From Streptomyces flavofungini (lineage in GTDB: Bacteria; Actinomycetota; Actinomycetes; Streptomycetales; Streptomycetaceae): 64,000 nucleotides of DNA. The DNA lies in NCBI RefSeq assembly GCF_014650815.1, contig NZ_BMVR01000008.1, positions 124,001-188,000 on the forward strand, written 5' to 3'. A program made the translations under genes and the position numbers. The notes under the pieces were generated by a model. It saw nothing but the letters and a program-made list of their open reading frames with translations. It made no database searches and was not told the origin of the DNA. Positions 52,006-59,890 of this stretch are shown piece by piece (the stretch's first letter is position 1; the number at the start of each line of letters is the position of its first letter).

Positions 52006-52666
52006 GGATCCCGGTTCCTTGTACACCGTTCAGAGGACCAGCGTTCCGGCCCTCGGTCGTGCTGTCGGTCGTGCTGTCGGCCGCGTCGGCCGTGTCGGTG
52101 GCGTCGGCCCCGTCACCGGTCGTGCCGCTCACGGCGCAGTCCGGTACGGCGGACGGATCGGACAGGCGCATCACGAGCGCGTCCACGTTGCCCGGCTGGT
52201 AGTAGCCGCGGCGGAAGCCGATGGGCTCGAAGCCGAAGCGCTGGTATAGCTTCTGCGCCCGGGTGTTGTCCACCCGTACTTCGAGCATCACCTCGGTGGC
52301 CTCGAAGGCCGTGGCGTGCCGCAGCAGTTCGGTGAGCAGGCACGCGCCGAGGCCGGTGCCCCAGTGGTCGCGGGCGACCGCGATGGTCTGCACGTCGGCG
52401 GCCACCGCGGCGCCGCCGTCGGAGTCCGTACCGGCGACGGCGAGGCCGCCGTAGCCGACGAGGCGGTCGCCTTCGTACGCGACCAGGTAGCGGCGGCTGG
52501 AGCCGGGCCCGCGCGCGTGCGCCAGCTCGGACCAGAACATGCCGCGCGACCAGGCGTCGTCCGGGAAGAGTTCCTTCTCCAGGGCGAGCACGGCGTCGAT
52601 GTCCCACCAGCGCATCTCGCGCGGTACGACGGCGGTGGGCGGCGTCTTCGGCGGCACGGTGGTCAC
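51998..52666 (-). CDS. rimI: Ribosomal protein bS18 alanine N-acetyltransferase RimI
   Basis: 222 residues. GNAT fold: acetyl-CoA motif QTIAVARDHWGTGLGACLL (about 110-128), the V-E-V-R strand LEVRVDNTRAQKLYQRFGF and YYQPGNVDALVM near 175. It acetylates the N-terminal alanine of a ribosomal protein. It carries a low-complexity C-terminal extension (about 182-222, Asp/Ala/Thr/Ser-rich) beyond the normal 150-180-residue domain. GTG at 52666 overlaps the tsaB stop (GTGA), indicating coupling. Confidence 0.92.
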   Translation of the reverse strand: MTTVPPKTPPTAVVPREMRWWDIDAVLALEKELFPDDAWSRGMFWSELAHARGPGSSRRYLVAYEGDRLVGYGGLAVAGTDSDGGAAVAADVQTIAVARDHWGTGLGACLLTELLRHATAFEATEVMLEVRVDNTRAQKLYQRFGFEPIGFRRGYYQPGNVDALVMRLSDPSAVPDCAVSGTTGDGADATDTADAADSTTDSTTEGRNAGPLNGVQGTGIHG

Positions 52667-53328
52667 TGGGGCGTGACCACCTTGTAGTTCTTGGGGACCT
52701 GCGCGTCCGGGCGGCGCAGGTACAGCGGGCGGGGTTCGAGGAGCTCCGCGCCCGCGGCCAGCCGCTCCGCCGCCAGCGCGGCGAGCGCGGCGGCCGACAC
52801 GTGCTCGGGGCCGCGCGCGTCCGGGAAGGTGTCCGGGTAGAGCAGCGCGCCCGCGCCGACGGCGGGGAGCCCCGCCACCTCGTCCGCGATGTCCGCGGGC
52901 CGGTCGACGGCGGGACCGCTCGCTCTCGTACGGGCGTCCTCGTACCGCGCCCAGTAGACCTCCTTGCGGCGGGCGTCCGTCGCGACGACGAACGGGCCGT
53001 CCTCGATGCCGGACGCGTACGCGAGGCCGTCGAGGGTGCACACCCCGTGCACCGGGACGCCGAGCGCGAGGCCGAAGGTGTCGGCGGTCATCAGGCCGAC
53101 GCGCAGCCCCGTGTAGGGGCCGGGGCCGACGCCGACGACGATGTCCGTGACCGCGTCGAGCCGGAGGCCGGCCTCGGCGAGGACGCGGTCCACGGCGGGC
53201 AGCAGCAGCTCGCCGTGGCGGCGGGCGTCGACCTGGCTCGATTCGGCGACTGTTCCGAAGGAGGCCGTGCCGTCGTGCAGGGCGACGGTGACGGCGGGGG
53301 TGGCGGTATCCAGAGCGAGCAAGAGCAC
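52663..53328 (-). CDS. tsaB: tRNA t6A complex subunit TsaB
   Basis: 221 residues, normal length. Non-catalytic actin-like partner that activates TsaD. Conserved N-terminus LLLALDTATPAVTVAL and VGVGPGPYTGLRVGLMTADTFGLAL near 65-89 match TsaB. GTG at 53328; the first gene of the tsaB-rimI-tsaD operon, divergent from the L,D-transpeptidase-like gene at 53432. Confidence 0.94.
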   Translation of the reverse strand: MLLLALDTATPAVTVALHDGTASFGTVAESSQVDARRHGELLLPAVDRVLAEAGLRLDAVTDIVVGVGPGPYTGLRVGLMTADTFGLALGVPVHGVCTLDGLAYASGIEDGPFVVATDARRKEVYWARYEDARTRASGPAVDRPADIADEVAGLPAVGAGALLYPDTFPDARGPEHVSAAALAALAAERLAAGAELLEPRPLYLRRPDAQVPKNYKVVTPQ

Positions 53329-53431
53329 GCAAACAGCCTACGGCTCCGACGCCCGGCGCACGGCCGCCCCGGCACGGGCCGCGGCTGCTGCTACCGTCAC
53401 CCCATAGCCGTACGTAGGAGAGGTGGGCCAG

Positions 53432-53980
53432 GTGTCAAGGAGCAGCTCGGGATTCGTGGCCGGGCTCACCGCGGCGGCGCTCGGCGTGGTCGGCTTCCTC
53501 GCCTACCAGGCCTCCGCGAACGCCCCGGACGACCTCAACGCCCGCCCGGACAAGTCCCCGACGGCCCCCTCGCGCTCCCCCAACGACAAGAGCGACCCGC
53601 TGAAGCTGCCCGCCGGGTCCGGCACCGGCAAGCGCGTCGTGTACTCCCTCGCGGGTGACCGGGTGTGGCTGGTCGGGGAGTCCGGCAAGGTGAAGCGCAC
53701 GTACCGGGTCACGCCGAGCACCGTGGACCCCACGCCCGGGTCGTACACCGTCGGCTCGCGGACGGGCCAGGTCATAGGGTCCGACGGCGTGCAGATCGAG
53801 CACGTGGTGCGGTTCGCGAGTGTCGACGGCATAGCGATCGGGTTCAGCGCGGCGCTCAGCGGCTCGACGCAGAAGCCGGACCCGGCGAAGAAGACCGGCG
53901 GCATTCGGTCCTCGCGCGAGGACGGCAACGTGATGTGGGACTTCGCGCTGTGGAAGACGAAGGTCGTCGTAGTCCGCTAG
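53432..53980 (+). CDS. L,D-transpeptidase (YkuD)-like protein lacking its catalytic site
   Basis: About 182 residues. An N-terminal signal anchor (LTAAALGVVGFLAYQASA) and a Ser/Pro/Lys-rich spacer precede a YkuD-like domain from about residue 70: KRVVYSLAGDRVWLVGESGK and RTYRVTPSTVDPTPGSYTVG match the N-terminal strands. Where active enzymes have a Gly/Ala-I-A-I-H-G turn this one has IAIGFS, and the SHGC(V/I)R nucleophile loop is KTGGIRSS, so the catalytic His and Cys are both absent. A membrane-anchored, inactive relative, perhaps binding peptidoglycan or a peptide. GTG at 53432 preferred over 53423 because AGGAGAGG fits it better. Confidence 0.72.
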   Translation: MSRSSSGFVAGLTAAALGVVGFLAYQASANAPDDLNARPDKSPTAPSRSPNDKSDPLKLPAGSGTGKRVVYSLAGDRVWLVGESGKVKRTYRVTPSTVDPTPGSYTVGSRTGQVIGSDGVQIEHVVRFASVDGIAIGFSAALSGSTQKPDPAKKTGGIRSSREDGNVMWDFALWKTKVVVVR

Positions 53981-54076
53981 CGCACCGGGGCGTGCCGCGC
54001 GCCGGGGGGACACCCATCGGACAGACCCTGGTCCGCCCTGCCGCGGCACAGCCAGGCCCAGCTCGGACCGCCCGGC

Positions 54077-54277
54077 TCACGCCGCGTCGCGGTGCCGCTC
54101 GTCCGTGTGCCCGACTGCCGGGTGCGTCGTCGTCTGCGGGGCCGCGGGCGGCGTGGAGACCGCGCTCGCGGCGGCGCAGGACGCCAGCAGATCGCTCATC
54201 GAGTACGCGTGGGAGGGCGCCGGCCGCGCCGGAAGCCCGTGCGGCTGGGGCTGCGCATCACGTTCTGAAGCCGGCAT
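54077..54277 (-). CDS. Small conserved-type protein (66 aa)
   Basis: ATG at 54277 follows CCAGGAGGCGTCC, a near-perfect RBS. 66 residues: an N-terminal Pro/Gln/His-rich part (PQPHGLPARPAPSHAYSMSD) and a short hydrophobic-helical segment (LLASCAAASAVSTPP). A palindrome GGTTAGGT-AG-ACCTAACC lies 31 bp upstream. I believe that short Streptomyces proteins with a PHGLPxRPxPSHAYSMSDLL core occur beside tsaB, but I cannot verify it here. No known function. Confidence 0.6.
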   Translation of the reverse strand: MPASERDAQPQPHGLPARPAPSHAYSMSDLLASCAAASAVSTPPAAPQTTTHPAVGHTDERHRDAA

Positions 54278-54308
54278 GGACGCCTCCTGGGGCTCCGGGG
54301 GCAGACGT

Positions 54309-54326
54309 GGTTAGGTAGACCTAACC
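54309..54326 (-). promoter_or_regulatory. Palindrome upstream of the 66-aa gene
   Basis: GGTTAGGT (54309-54316), AG, ACCTAACC (54319-54326). It contains the TTAGGT/ACCTAA halves of DtxR/DmdR iron boxes, but with a shorter centre than the consensus TTAGGTTAG-G-CTAACCTAA, so it might be an iron-repressor relative or another operator. Confidence 0.5.
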
Positions 54327-54472
54327 CGTACCTGGTATCCATGTGACCACGTACGACGCTCGGCGCGCAACATCTTGCCGACGGCTTGTCGGAAAGTTCG
54401 GTCGAACCGACGAGAACCCGTCACCACGGGAACGCCCGCGGGCCCTCGACCGTCGATGGGACCCCCGCGCCG

Positions 54473-54513
54473 CACCCTCAGGCGGAGAGACGCGCCACCC
54501 TCAGGCGGAGAGA
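54473..54513. repeat. 18-bp direct repeat at the tsaE 3' end
   Basis: CACCCTCAGGCGGAGAGA at 54473 and 54496, 23-bp period. The second copy includes the tsaE stop codon and last three codons, so the 3' end was duplicated. Confidence 0.8.
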
Positions 54514-55013
54514 ACCGTGAGATCCGCCCCGGCCCACCGCGCCCCGATCCCGCGCAGCGTCACCTCGCGTACCTCGTCCGAGGTATCTCCCACAGCGCGG
54601 TGGATGAGGACGTGCAGCCGGTCCTCCGACAGTTCCTCGACCTTGCCGTCGCCCCACTCGACGACGATCACGGAGTCGGGCAGGGACACGTCGAGGTCCA
54701 GGTCCTCCATCTCGTCGAGCCCGCCGCCCAGGCGGTACGCGTCCACGTGGACCAGCGGCGGACCGTCGCCGAGGGACGGGTGGACGCGGGCGATGACGAA
54801 GGTCGGGGAGGTGACGGCGCCGCGTACGCCGAGGCCCTCCCCGAGCCCGCGGGTGAGCGTCGTCTTGCCCGCGCCCAGCTCGCCGGTGAGCATGACGAGG
54901 TCTCCGGGGCGCAGGATCTTGGCGAGGCGGCGGCCCAACTCGCCCATCTGCTCGGGGGAGTTCACGGTGAGCCGGAGCGTGGTGGCGGGGGCCGGGCTGT
55001 GCGGTGCTTCCAT
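54501..55013 (-). CDS. tsaE: tRNA t6A complex ATPase TsaE
   Basis: 170 residues. P-loop ATPase needed for cycles of the TsaB/TsaD complex. Walker A GELGAGKTTLTRGL (about 44-57), SPTFVIARVH (Sensor region), HVDAYRLG and a Walker B-like VIVVEWGD. ATG at 55013 was chosen because the domain begins just after; upstream GTGs at 55061 or 55040 are possible, all with poor RBS. Downstream of the hydrolase gene by 61 bp, probably in the alr-hydrolase-tsaE operon. Confidence 0.93.
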   Translation of the reverse strand: MEAPHSPAPATTLRLTVNSPEQMGELGRRLAKILRPGDLVMLTGELGAGKTTLTRGLGEGLGVRGAVTSPTFVIARVHPSLGDGPPLVHVDAYRLGGGLDEMEDLDLDVSLPDSVIVVEWGDGKVEELSEDRLHVLIHRAVGDTSDEVREVTLRGIGARWAGADLTVLSA

Positions 55014-55074
55014 GACGGAAACGTTAGCCGCTCGACGCACCCGCCCCGGCCCGGCCGACACCGCGCCCGGCGCC

Positions 55075-56310
55075 TCACATGGCGGCGCTGCGGGCCTGTT
55101 CTCTGGCCCTGACCAGCAGATCGGCGATGCGGTCGGTGACGGCTTCGGGGTGTTCGAGCATCACCAGGTGCCCGGCGTCGGGGACGAGCACGAGTTCGGC
55201 GTCCGGCAGCAGGTCCGCGATGGCCTCGCTGTGCTCGCTCGGGGTGACGAGGTCCTTGTCGCCCGCGAGCACGAGCACCGGCAGCCCGGCGAAGTGGGCG
55301 AGGGCCTCGGCCTTGTCGTGCTCGGCGAACGCCGGGTAGAACTCCGCGACCACGTCGATCGGCGTGGACTCGATGAGCCGCTCCGCGAACCGGGCGATGG
55401 CGGGGTCGACGTCCTTGGAGGCGAAGGAGTAGCGCTTGATGATGCCCGCGAACAGGTCGGCGGTGGCGCGACGCCCCTTCTCCACGAGGTCGGCCTGCGA
55501 ACCGAGGGCCTTCAGGACGCCGGGCAGGACGCGCCGGACGGCGTTCATGCCCGCGACGGGAAGCCCGAAGCTGACCTCGCCGAGCTTGCCGGAGGACGTA
55601 CCGATGAGGACGACGCCGACGACGCGGTCCCGGATCAGCGCCGGGAACTGGTCGGCGAGGGCCATCGTCGTCATGCCGCCCATGGAGTGGCCGACGAGCA
55701 CCAGCGGCCCGGCGGGCGCGGCGGCGTCGATGACGGCCTTCAGGTCCCGGCCGAGCTGGTCGATGGAGACGGGCTTGTCGTCGTGGATCTGGGCCATGCC
55801 GCGACCCGAGCGGCCGTGGGAGCGCTGGTCCCAGTAGACGCAGCGCACGACGCCGCGCAGCGCGGCGCGCTGGAAGTGCCAGGAGTCCTGACTGAGGCAG
55901 TAGCCGTGGCTGAAGACGAGGGTGACGGGATCGGGAGCCTTGCGCCCGAAGAGCCGCCGCCGCCGCGGAGCCTCGCCGCCCGGACCGCCGCCGCCCGCAC
56001 TCCCGGTGTCCTCGACCTCATCGACCTCGTACGCGAGCTCGGTGCCGTCGTCGGCGCAGGCCTTGCCGGGCATGCCGCGCAGCGAGCCGTAGGGCCCGGA
56101 GGCGTCGAGGGCGAGGCGGGCCTTCTTGCGCATGCCGCGCCCGACCGTCATGCGCTCGATGGCGACGCCGGCCGCGGCGCCCGCCGCGATGACTCCTATC
56201 GCGGCGCCCGCGATTCCGGCCCGCCGCCAGTTGCTGCCCGCCGACCCCGCGGCCTCGGCCACTTCGGCCACCAGGTCCGCGGCGGCCGCCCCCGTACTGC
56301 CCTCGCCCAC
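55075..56310 (-). CDS. Alpha/beta hydrolase, probably membrane-associated
   Basis: 411 residues. N-terminal hydrophobic segment (AGIAGAAIGVIAAGAAAGVAI) then an alpha/beta hydrolase domain: VFSHGYCLSQDSW oxyanion region, nucleophile Ser in GHSMGGMTT, acid Asp in AGDKDLVTP and His in DAGHLVMLEHP. Substrate unknown. GTG at 56310 was chosen because GAGGAG stands 6 nt before it; the frame continues to 56373, overlapping alr. 13 bp from the alr stop, so part of the alr operon, as in mycobacteria. Confidence 0.88.
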   Translation of the reverse strand: MGEGSTGAAAADLVAEVAEAAGSAGSNWRRAGIAGAAIGVIAAGAAAGVAIERMTVGRGMRKKARLALDASGPYGSLRGMPGKACADDGTELAYEVDEVEDTGSAGGGGPGGEAPRRRRLFGRKAPDPVTLVFSHGYCLSQDSWHFQRAALRGVVRCVYWDQRSHGRSGRGMAQIHDDKPVSIDQLGRDLKAVIDAAAPAGPLVLVGHSMGGMTTMALADQFPALIRDRVVGVVLIGTSSGKLGEVSFGLPVAGMNAVRRVLPGVLKALGSQADLVEKGRRATADLFAGIIKRYSFASKDVDPAIARFAERLIESTPIDVVAEFYPAFAEHDKAEALAHFAGLPVLVLAGDKDLVTPSEHSEAIADLLPDAELVLVPDAGHLVMLEHPEAVTDRIADLLVRAREQARSAAM

Positions 56311-56323
56311 GTGCCGCTCCTCT

Positions 56324-57484
56324 TCAGTCGTCGCTGCCGCTTCGTCGCTCGTCGACATAGACGCGCGGAACACGTGAACCGATGCGGGTCACGATCTCGT
56401 ACGCGATGGTGCCGGCCGCCCGGGCCCAGTCCTCGGCGGTCGGCTCGCCCCGGTCACCGGCCCCGAAGAGCACCGCCTCCGACCCGACCTCCGGCTCGTC
56501 ACCGCCCAGGTCGACCACGAACTGGTCCATGGCGATACGGCCCGCGGCGGTCCGCCACTTGCCGCCGACCAGGACGGGTCCGGAACCGGAGGCGTGCCGG
56601 GGGATGCCGTCGCCGTACCCGGCCGGGACCAGGCCGAGGGTGGTGGCGACGGGGGTGGTGTAGTGGTGGCCGTAGCTCACGCCGTGCTCGGCCGGGGCGT
56701 GCTTGACCGAGGCGAGGGCGGCGGCGACCGTCATCACGGGCCGCAGCCCGAAGTCCTGGGGGGTGCCGATCTCGGGGCTGGGCGAGACGCCGTACATGGC
56801 GATGCCGGGCCGGACGAGGTCGAAGTGGGAGTCGGGCAGCGTCAGGGTGGCGGGCGAGTTGGCGATGTGCCGCACCTCGGGCCGCACGCCCGCCCCCTCC
56901 GCGTACGCGACCATCTCCCGGAACACATCCAACTGACCCTTGATGGACGGGTGCCCCGGCTCGTCGGCGCAGGCGAAGTGGGACCACAGTCCGGTGACCT
57001 TCACCAGGCCTTCGGCCTCGGCGCGCAGCGCCGCGGCGACCAGTTCGGGCCAGTCGTCCGGCATGCAGCCGTTGCGGCCGAGGCCGGTGTCGGCCTTGAG
57101 CTGTACGCGGGCGGTGCGGTGCGCCGCGCCGGCGGCGGCGGTGACCTCGCGCAGGGCCCACATGCCGCTCACGGACACGTCCACGTCGGCCTCGACGGCC
57201 TCGCGCCAGGGGCCGCCCGGGGTCCAGAGCCAGCACATCAGGCGGCTGCCGACGCCTGCCGCGCGCAGGGCCAGGGCCTCCTCCGGGGTGGCGGTGCCCA
57301 CCCAGGTGGCGCCCGCCTCCACGGCCGCGCGGGCGCACGGGACCATGCCGTGGCCGTAGCCGTCCGCCTTCACCACGGCCATGAAGGCGGCGGTGGGGGC
57401 GTGGGCGCGGAGGGTACGCACGTTGGCCCTCAGGGCGGCGAGGTCGATCTCGGCGCGGACGCGCGGCAGTCCAGTCTCAGTCAT
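56324..57484 (-). CDS. alr: Alanine racemase
   Basis: 386 residues. Converts L- to D-alanine for peptidoglycan. Pyridoxal phosphate Lys39 in AVVKADGYGHG, the second catalytic Tyr in HGVSYGHHYTTP (near 263-274), and AYEIVTRIGSRVPRVY ends the C-terminal beta domain. The ATG at 57484 starts in the normal position; the open frame continues upstream across the repeat tract to 58483 only because that tract contains no stop. First gene of the operon alr-hydrolase-tsaE. Confidence 0.97.
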   Translation of the reverse strand: MTETGLPRVRAEIDLAALRANVRTLRAHAPTAAFMAVVKADGYGHGMVPCARAAVEAGATWVGTATPEEALALRAAGVGSRLMCWLWTPGGPWREAVEADVDVSVSGMWALREVTAAAGAAHRTARVQLKADTGLGRNGCMPDDWPELVAAALRAEAEGLVKVTGLWSHFACADEPGHPSIKGQLDVFREMVAYAEGAGVRPEVRHIANSPATLTLPDSHFDLVRPGIAMYGVSPSPEIGTPQDFGLRPVMTVAAALASVKHAPAEHGVSYGHHYTTPVATTLGLVPAGYGDGIPRHASGSGPVLVGGKWRTAAGRIAMDQFVVDLGGDEPEVGSEAVLFGAGDRGEPTAEDWARAAGTIAYEIVTRIGSRVPRVYVDERRSGSDD

Positions 57485-57644
57485 CGCCCCCAAGTCTCTC
57501 AGAGCCCGACCTGGCCAGGGCCCGGCACCCGCCCCCGCCAGGCCACGGCAGGCTTGGGGCCCCCTCCCCCAACACCATGACCCCCGTCGGCCGGGGGCGC
57601 CCCTCCCCCAACACCACAGCCACCGTGGGACGGGGCTGTGCCCA

Positions 57645-57691
57645 CCCTCCCCCAAGCTCTCGGCTTCGCTCGAGCAGGGAGGTACCCCCAT
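57645..57691. repeat. Dispersed Streptomyces repeat, family C
   Basis: CTCCCCCAAGCTCTCGGCTT, then CGCTCGAGCAGGGAGGTACC. From memory, the string AAGCTCTCGGCTTCGCTCGA is one of the most frequent short repeats in Streptomyces intergenic DNA. Confidence 0.55.
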
Positions 57692-57983
57692 CGCCCTGCA
57701 GAACGATTGCCCACAGGGTGGGACGCGACAGCAAAGCCAGACCACCACCCTCACCGGACCACCACCCCCACCGAACCGAAGGCCGAACGCGGCACCCCCA
57801 CCGAACCGATCGCCGCCATCCGAACCAGAGGGGACGTGCCGGTATGTCCGCGCGCAGCTCGGCCCACCACGACGCACGTACACGAAACGTACCGAACGAC
57901 ACACACGCGAGCACGGACATACCGGCACGGCCCCGCCCCACCACCGGAAAGAAGGCGAGAGAACCGCAACCACACCGGACGAG

Positions 57984-58203
57984 CGGGCGGGCGGACGGAC
58001 GGGCGGGCGGACGGGCGGACGGGCGGACGGACGGGCGGGCGGACGGACGGACGGGCGGGCGGACGGACGGGCGGACGGGCGGACGGGCGGACGGACGGGC
58101 GGACGGGCGGACGGACGGGCGGACGGACGGACGGGCGGACGGACGGGCGGACGGGCGGACGGACGGGCGGACGGGCGGGCGGACGGGCGGACGGGCGGAC
58201 GGA
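57984..58203. repeat. CGGR tetranucleotide microsatellite, 55 units
   Basis: 220 bp in which every 4-bp unit from 57984 is CGGG or CGGA, with no interruption. It ends at GCGAGAACGG after 58203 and begins after GACGAG. Variation is restricted to the fourth base (A or G). It lies 500-719 bp upstream of alr and 44 bp after the nnr stop. In both strands all six frames remain open through it, so ORFs of several hundred codons are artefacts. Confidence 0.93.
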
Positions 58204-58247
58204 GCGAGAACGGCAACGACACGACAACGACGCAGCGGACCCCCGGC

Positions 58248-59810
58248 CTACCCCCGCACGTCCCGCCAAGCCAACGGCACCGCGTCCGCCACGTCCTGCG
58301 CCCCCACCGGCGCCCCCTCAGCCGCGAGCCGCGCCGCGAGCCCGTGCAGAAACGCCCCCACAGCCCCCGCGTCCAGCGCCCCGAGCCCCGCGGCCAGCAA
58401 CGACCCGGCAAGCCCCGACAGCACATCCCCGCTCCCGGCCGTGGCCAGCCAGGACGTCCCCGTCGGGTTGACCCGCACGGCACCCCCGTCAGGCGAGGCC
58501 ACCAACGTGGTCGACCCCTTCAACAGCACCGTGGCCACGTACCGAGCGGACAGCTCACGCACGGCGTCGAGCCGCGCCCCCTCGACCTCCGCCCGGGACA
58601 CCCCGAGCAACGCGGCCGCCTCCCCGGCGTGCGGCGTGAGCAGCGTGGGCGCGGCACGCCGCCGCACGGCGTCGGGGTCGACGAGCCGCAGCCCGTCGGC
58701 GTCGATGAGGACGGGTACGTCGGCGTCCACGACGTCGCGCAGCCGAGCGGCGTCGTCGCCGAGCCCGGGCCCGGCCACCCAGGCCTGCACCCGCCCGGCC
58801 TTGGCGGGCGGCCCGTCGGACACCAGGGCCTCCGGGAAGCGGGTGACGACGGCGTCGGCGGCGGGCCCGACGTAGCGAACGGCACCGGCGCCACCGCGCA
58901 GCGCACCGGCGACGGCGAGCACGGCGGCGCCGGGGTAGCGGGCGGACCCGGCGACGACGCCGACGACCCCGCGCCGGTACTTGTCACTGTCGGCGCCGGG
59001 CACGGGCAACAGCCGGTCGACGTCGACGTACTGCAGGGCCTCGAGCCGAGCGTCGTACGGGGCGAGCTCAGCGCCGAGCCCGATGTCGACGAGCCGCACG
59101 GCCCCGGCGTGCTCCCGCCCGGGGTCGACGAGCAGACCGGGCTTGTACGTCCCGAAGGTGACGGTCGCGTCGGCGCGCACGGCGTCCCCGCGCACCTGCC
59201 CGCTGTCGGCGTCGACGCCGCTGGGCAGGTCCACGGCGACGATCAGGGCGCCGGACTCCTCGGCGGCACGCACGAGCGGGGCGGCAACGGGCCGCAGCCC
59301 GCCCTTGCCACCGATGCCGACGATGCCGTCGACAACAAGCCGAGCCCCCTCAAACACAGCGAGCGCGGCACCCGAGACACCACCCCCGGCACCACCGGAA
59401 CCACCCCCAGAGCCCCCGTCACCACCCCCAGAGCCCGAGACACCACCCCCAGCGCCCCCGGAACCCCCAGACCCCCCGTCCCCACCCCCCGCAACAGCCT
59501 CAACAACCCGCCCCCCAGCCCCCCGAAACGCAGCCAGCCCACCCCCGTGCACCCGCTCCGGAGCAAGCAGCACAGCGGTCACCCCGGCCCCGCGCCGAGC
59601 GAGCCGAGCCCCGGCGTACAAGGCGTCACCGCCGTTGTCCCCGCTGCCGACGAGAAGGACGACCCGAGCCCCGTACACCTTGCCGAGCAACTGCCCGCAG
59701 GCGACGGCGAGCCCGGCGGCGGCCCGCTGCATCAGGGCGCCGTCCGGCACGCGGGCCATCAACGCGAGCTCGGCGGCCCGGACGCTCTCCACGCAGTACG
59801 CAGTACGCAT
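58248..59810 (-). CDS. nnr: Bifunctional NAD(P)HX epimerase/dehydratase
   Basis: 520 residues. Repairs hydrated NAD(P)H: N-terminal epimerase (YjeF_N, GSGDNGGDALYAGARLARRG at 56-75) and C-terminal ATP/ADP-dependent dehydratase (TPHAGEAAALLG, KGSTTLVASPDGG, AGSGDVLSGLAGSLL, near 400-490). The epimerase domain has an inserted Gly/Ser-rich stretch at 108-147 that contains two copies of GGDGGSGG-x-GGAGGGVSG. ATG at 59810; an upstream GTG at 59828 also exists. Gene followed by the CGGR tract, then alr. Confidence 0.93.
   Translation of the reverse strand: MRTAYCVESVRAAELALMARVPDGALMQRAAAGLAVACGQLLGKVYGARVVLLVGSGDNGGDALYAGARLARRGAGVTAVLLAPERVHGGGLAAFRGAGGRVVEAVAGGGDGGSGGSGGAGGGVSGSGGGDGGSGGGSGGAGGGVSGAALAVFEGARLVVDGIVGIGGKGGLRPVAAPLVRAAEESGALIVAVDLPSGVDADSGQVRGDAVRADATVTFGTYKPGLLVDPGREHAGAVRLVDIGLGAELAPYDARLEALQYVDVDRLLPVPGADSDKYRRGVVGVVAGSARYPGAAVLAVAGALRGGAGAVRYVGPAADAVVTRFPEALVSDGPPAKAGRVQAWVAGPGLGDDAARLRDVVDADVPVLIDADGLRLVDPDAVRRRAAPTLLTPHAGEAAALLGVSRAEVEGARLDAVRELSARYVATVLLKGSTTLVASPDGGAVRVNPTGTSWLATAGSGDVLSGLAGSLLAAGLGALDAGAVGAFLHGLAARLAAEGAPVGAQDVADAVPLAWRDVRG
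59370..59489. repeat. Duplicated Gly/Ser-rich insertion in nnr
   Basis: Two in-frame copies of an 18-19-residue Gly/Ser block (residues 109-126 and 129-147). The DNA is a C-rich imperfect tandem repeat on the plus strand. Confidence 0.7.
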
Positions 59811-59890
59811 CCCCCAAGTCTCCCGCACGGGGGAACCCCGCGCCTCAAAGAGAGACCCCAGCCCCCTCCCCCAACCCCCTACCCCTACCC

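Larger units (their letters stand above)
57485..58247. other. 763-bp intergenic region between alr and nnr
   Basis: Both flanking genes are on the minus strand, so this is the alr upstream region. From alr outward it contains a repeat of family C (57645-57691), pyrimidine-rich sequence, and the CGGR tract (57984-58203). No gene is recognised; open frames through the repeats arise because no stop can form. Confidence 0.7.

Noticed and set aside
54309..54326. Definite DmdR iron box
   Set aside because: Halves match but the centre is too short; retained only as a candidate.
56324..58483. Longer alanine racemase starting at 58483
   Set aside because: The extra N-terminal part is the translated CGGR repeat and upstream sequence; ATG at 57484 matches the family start.
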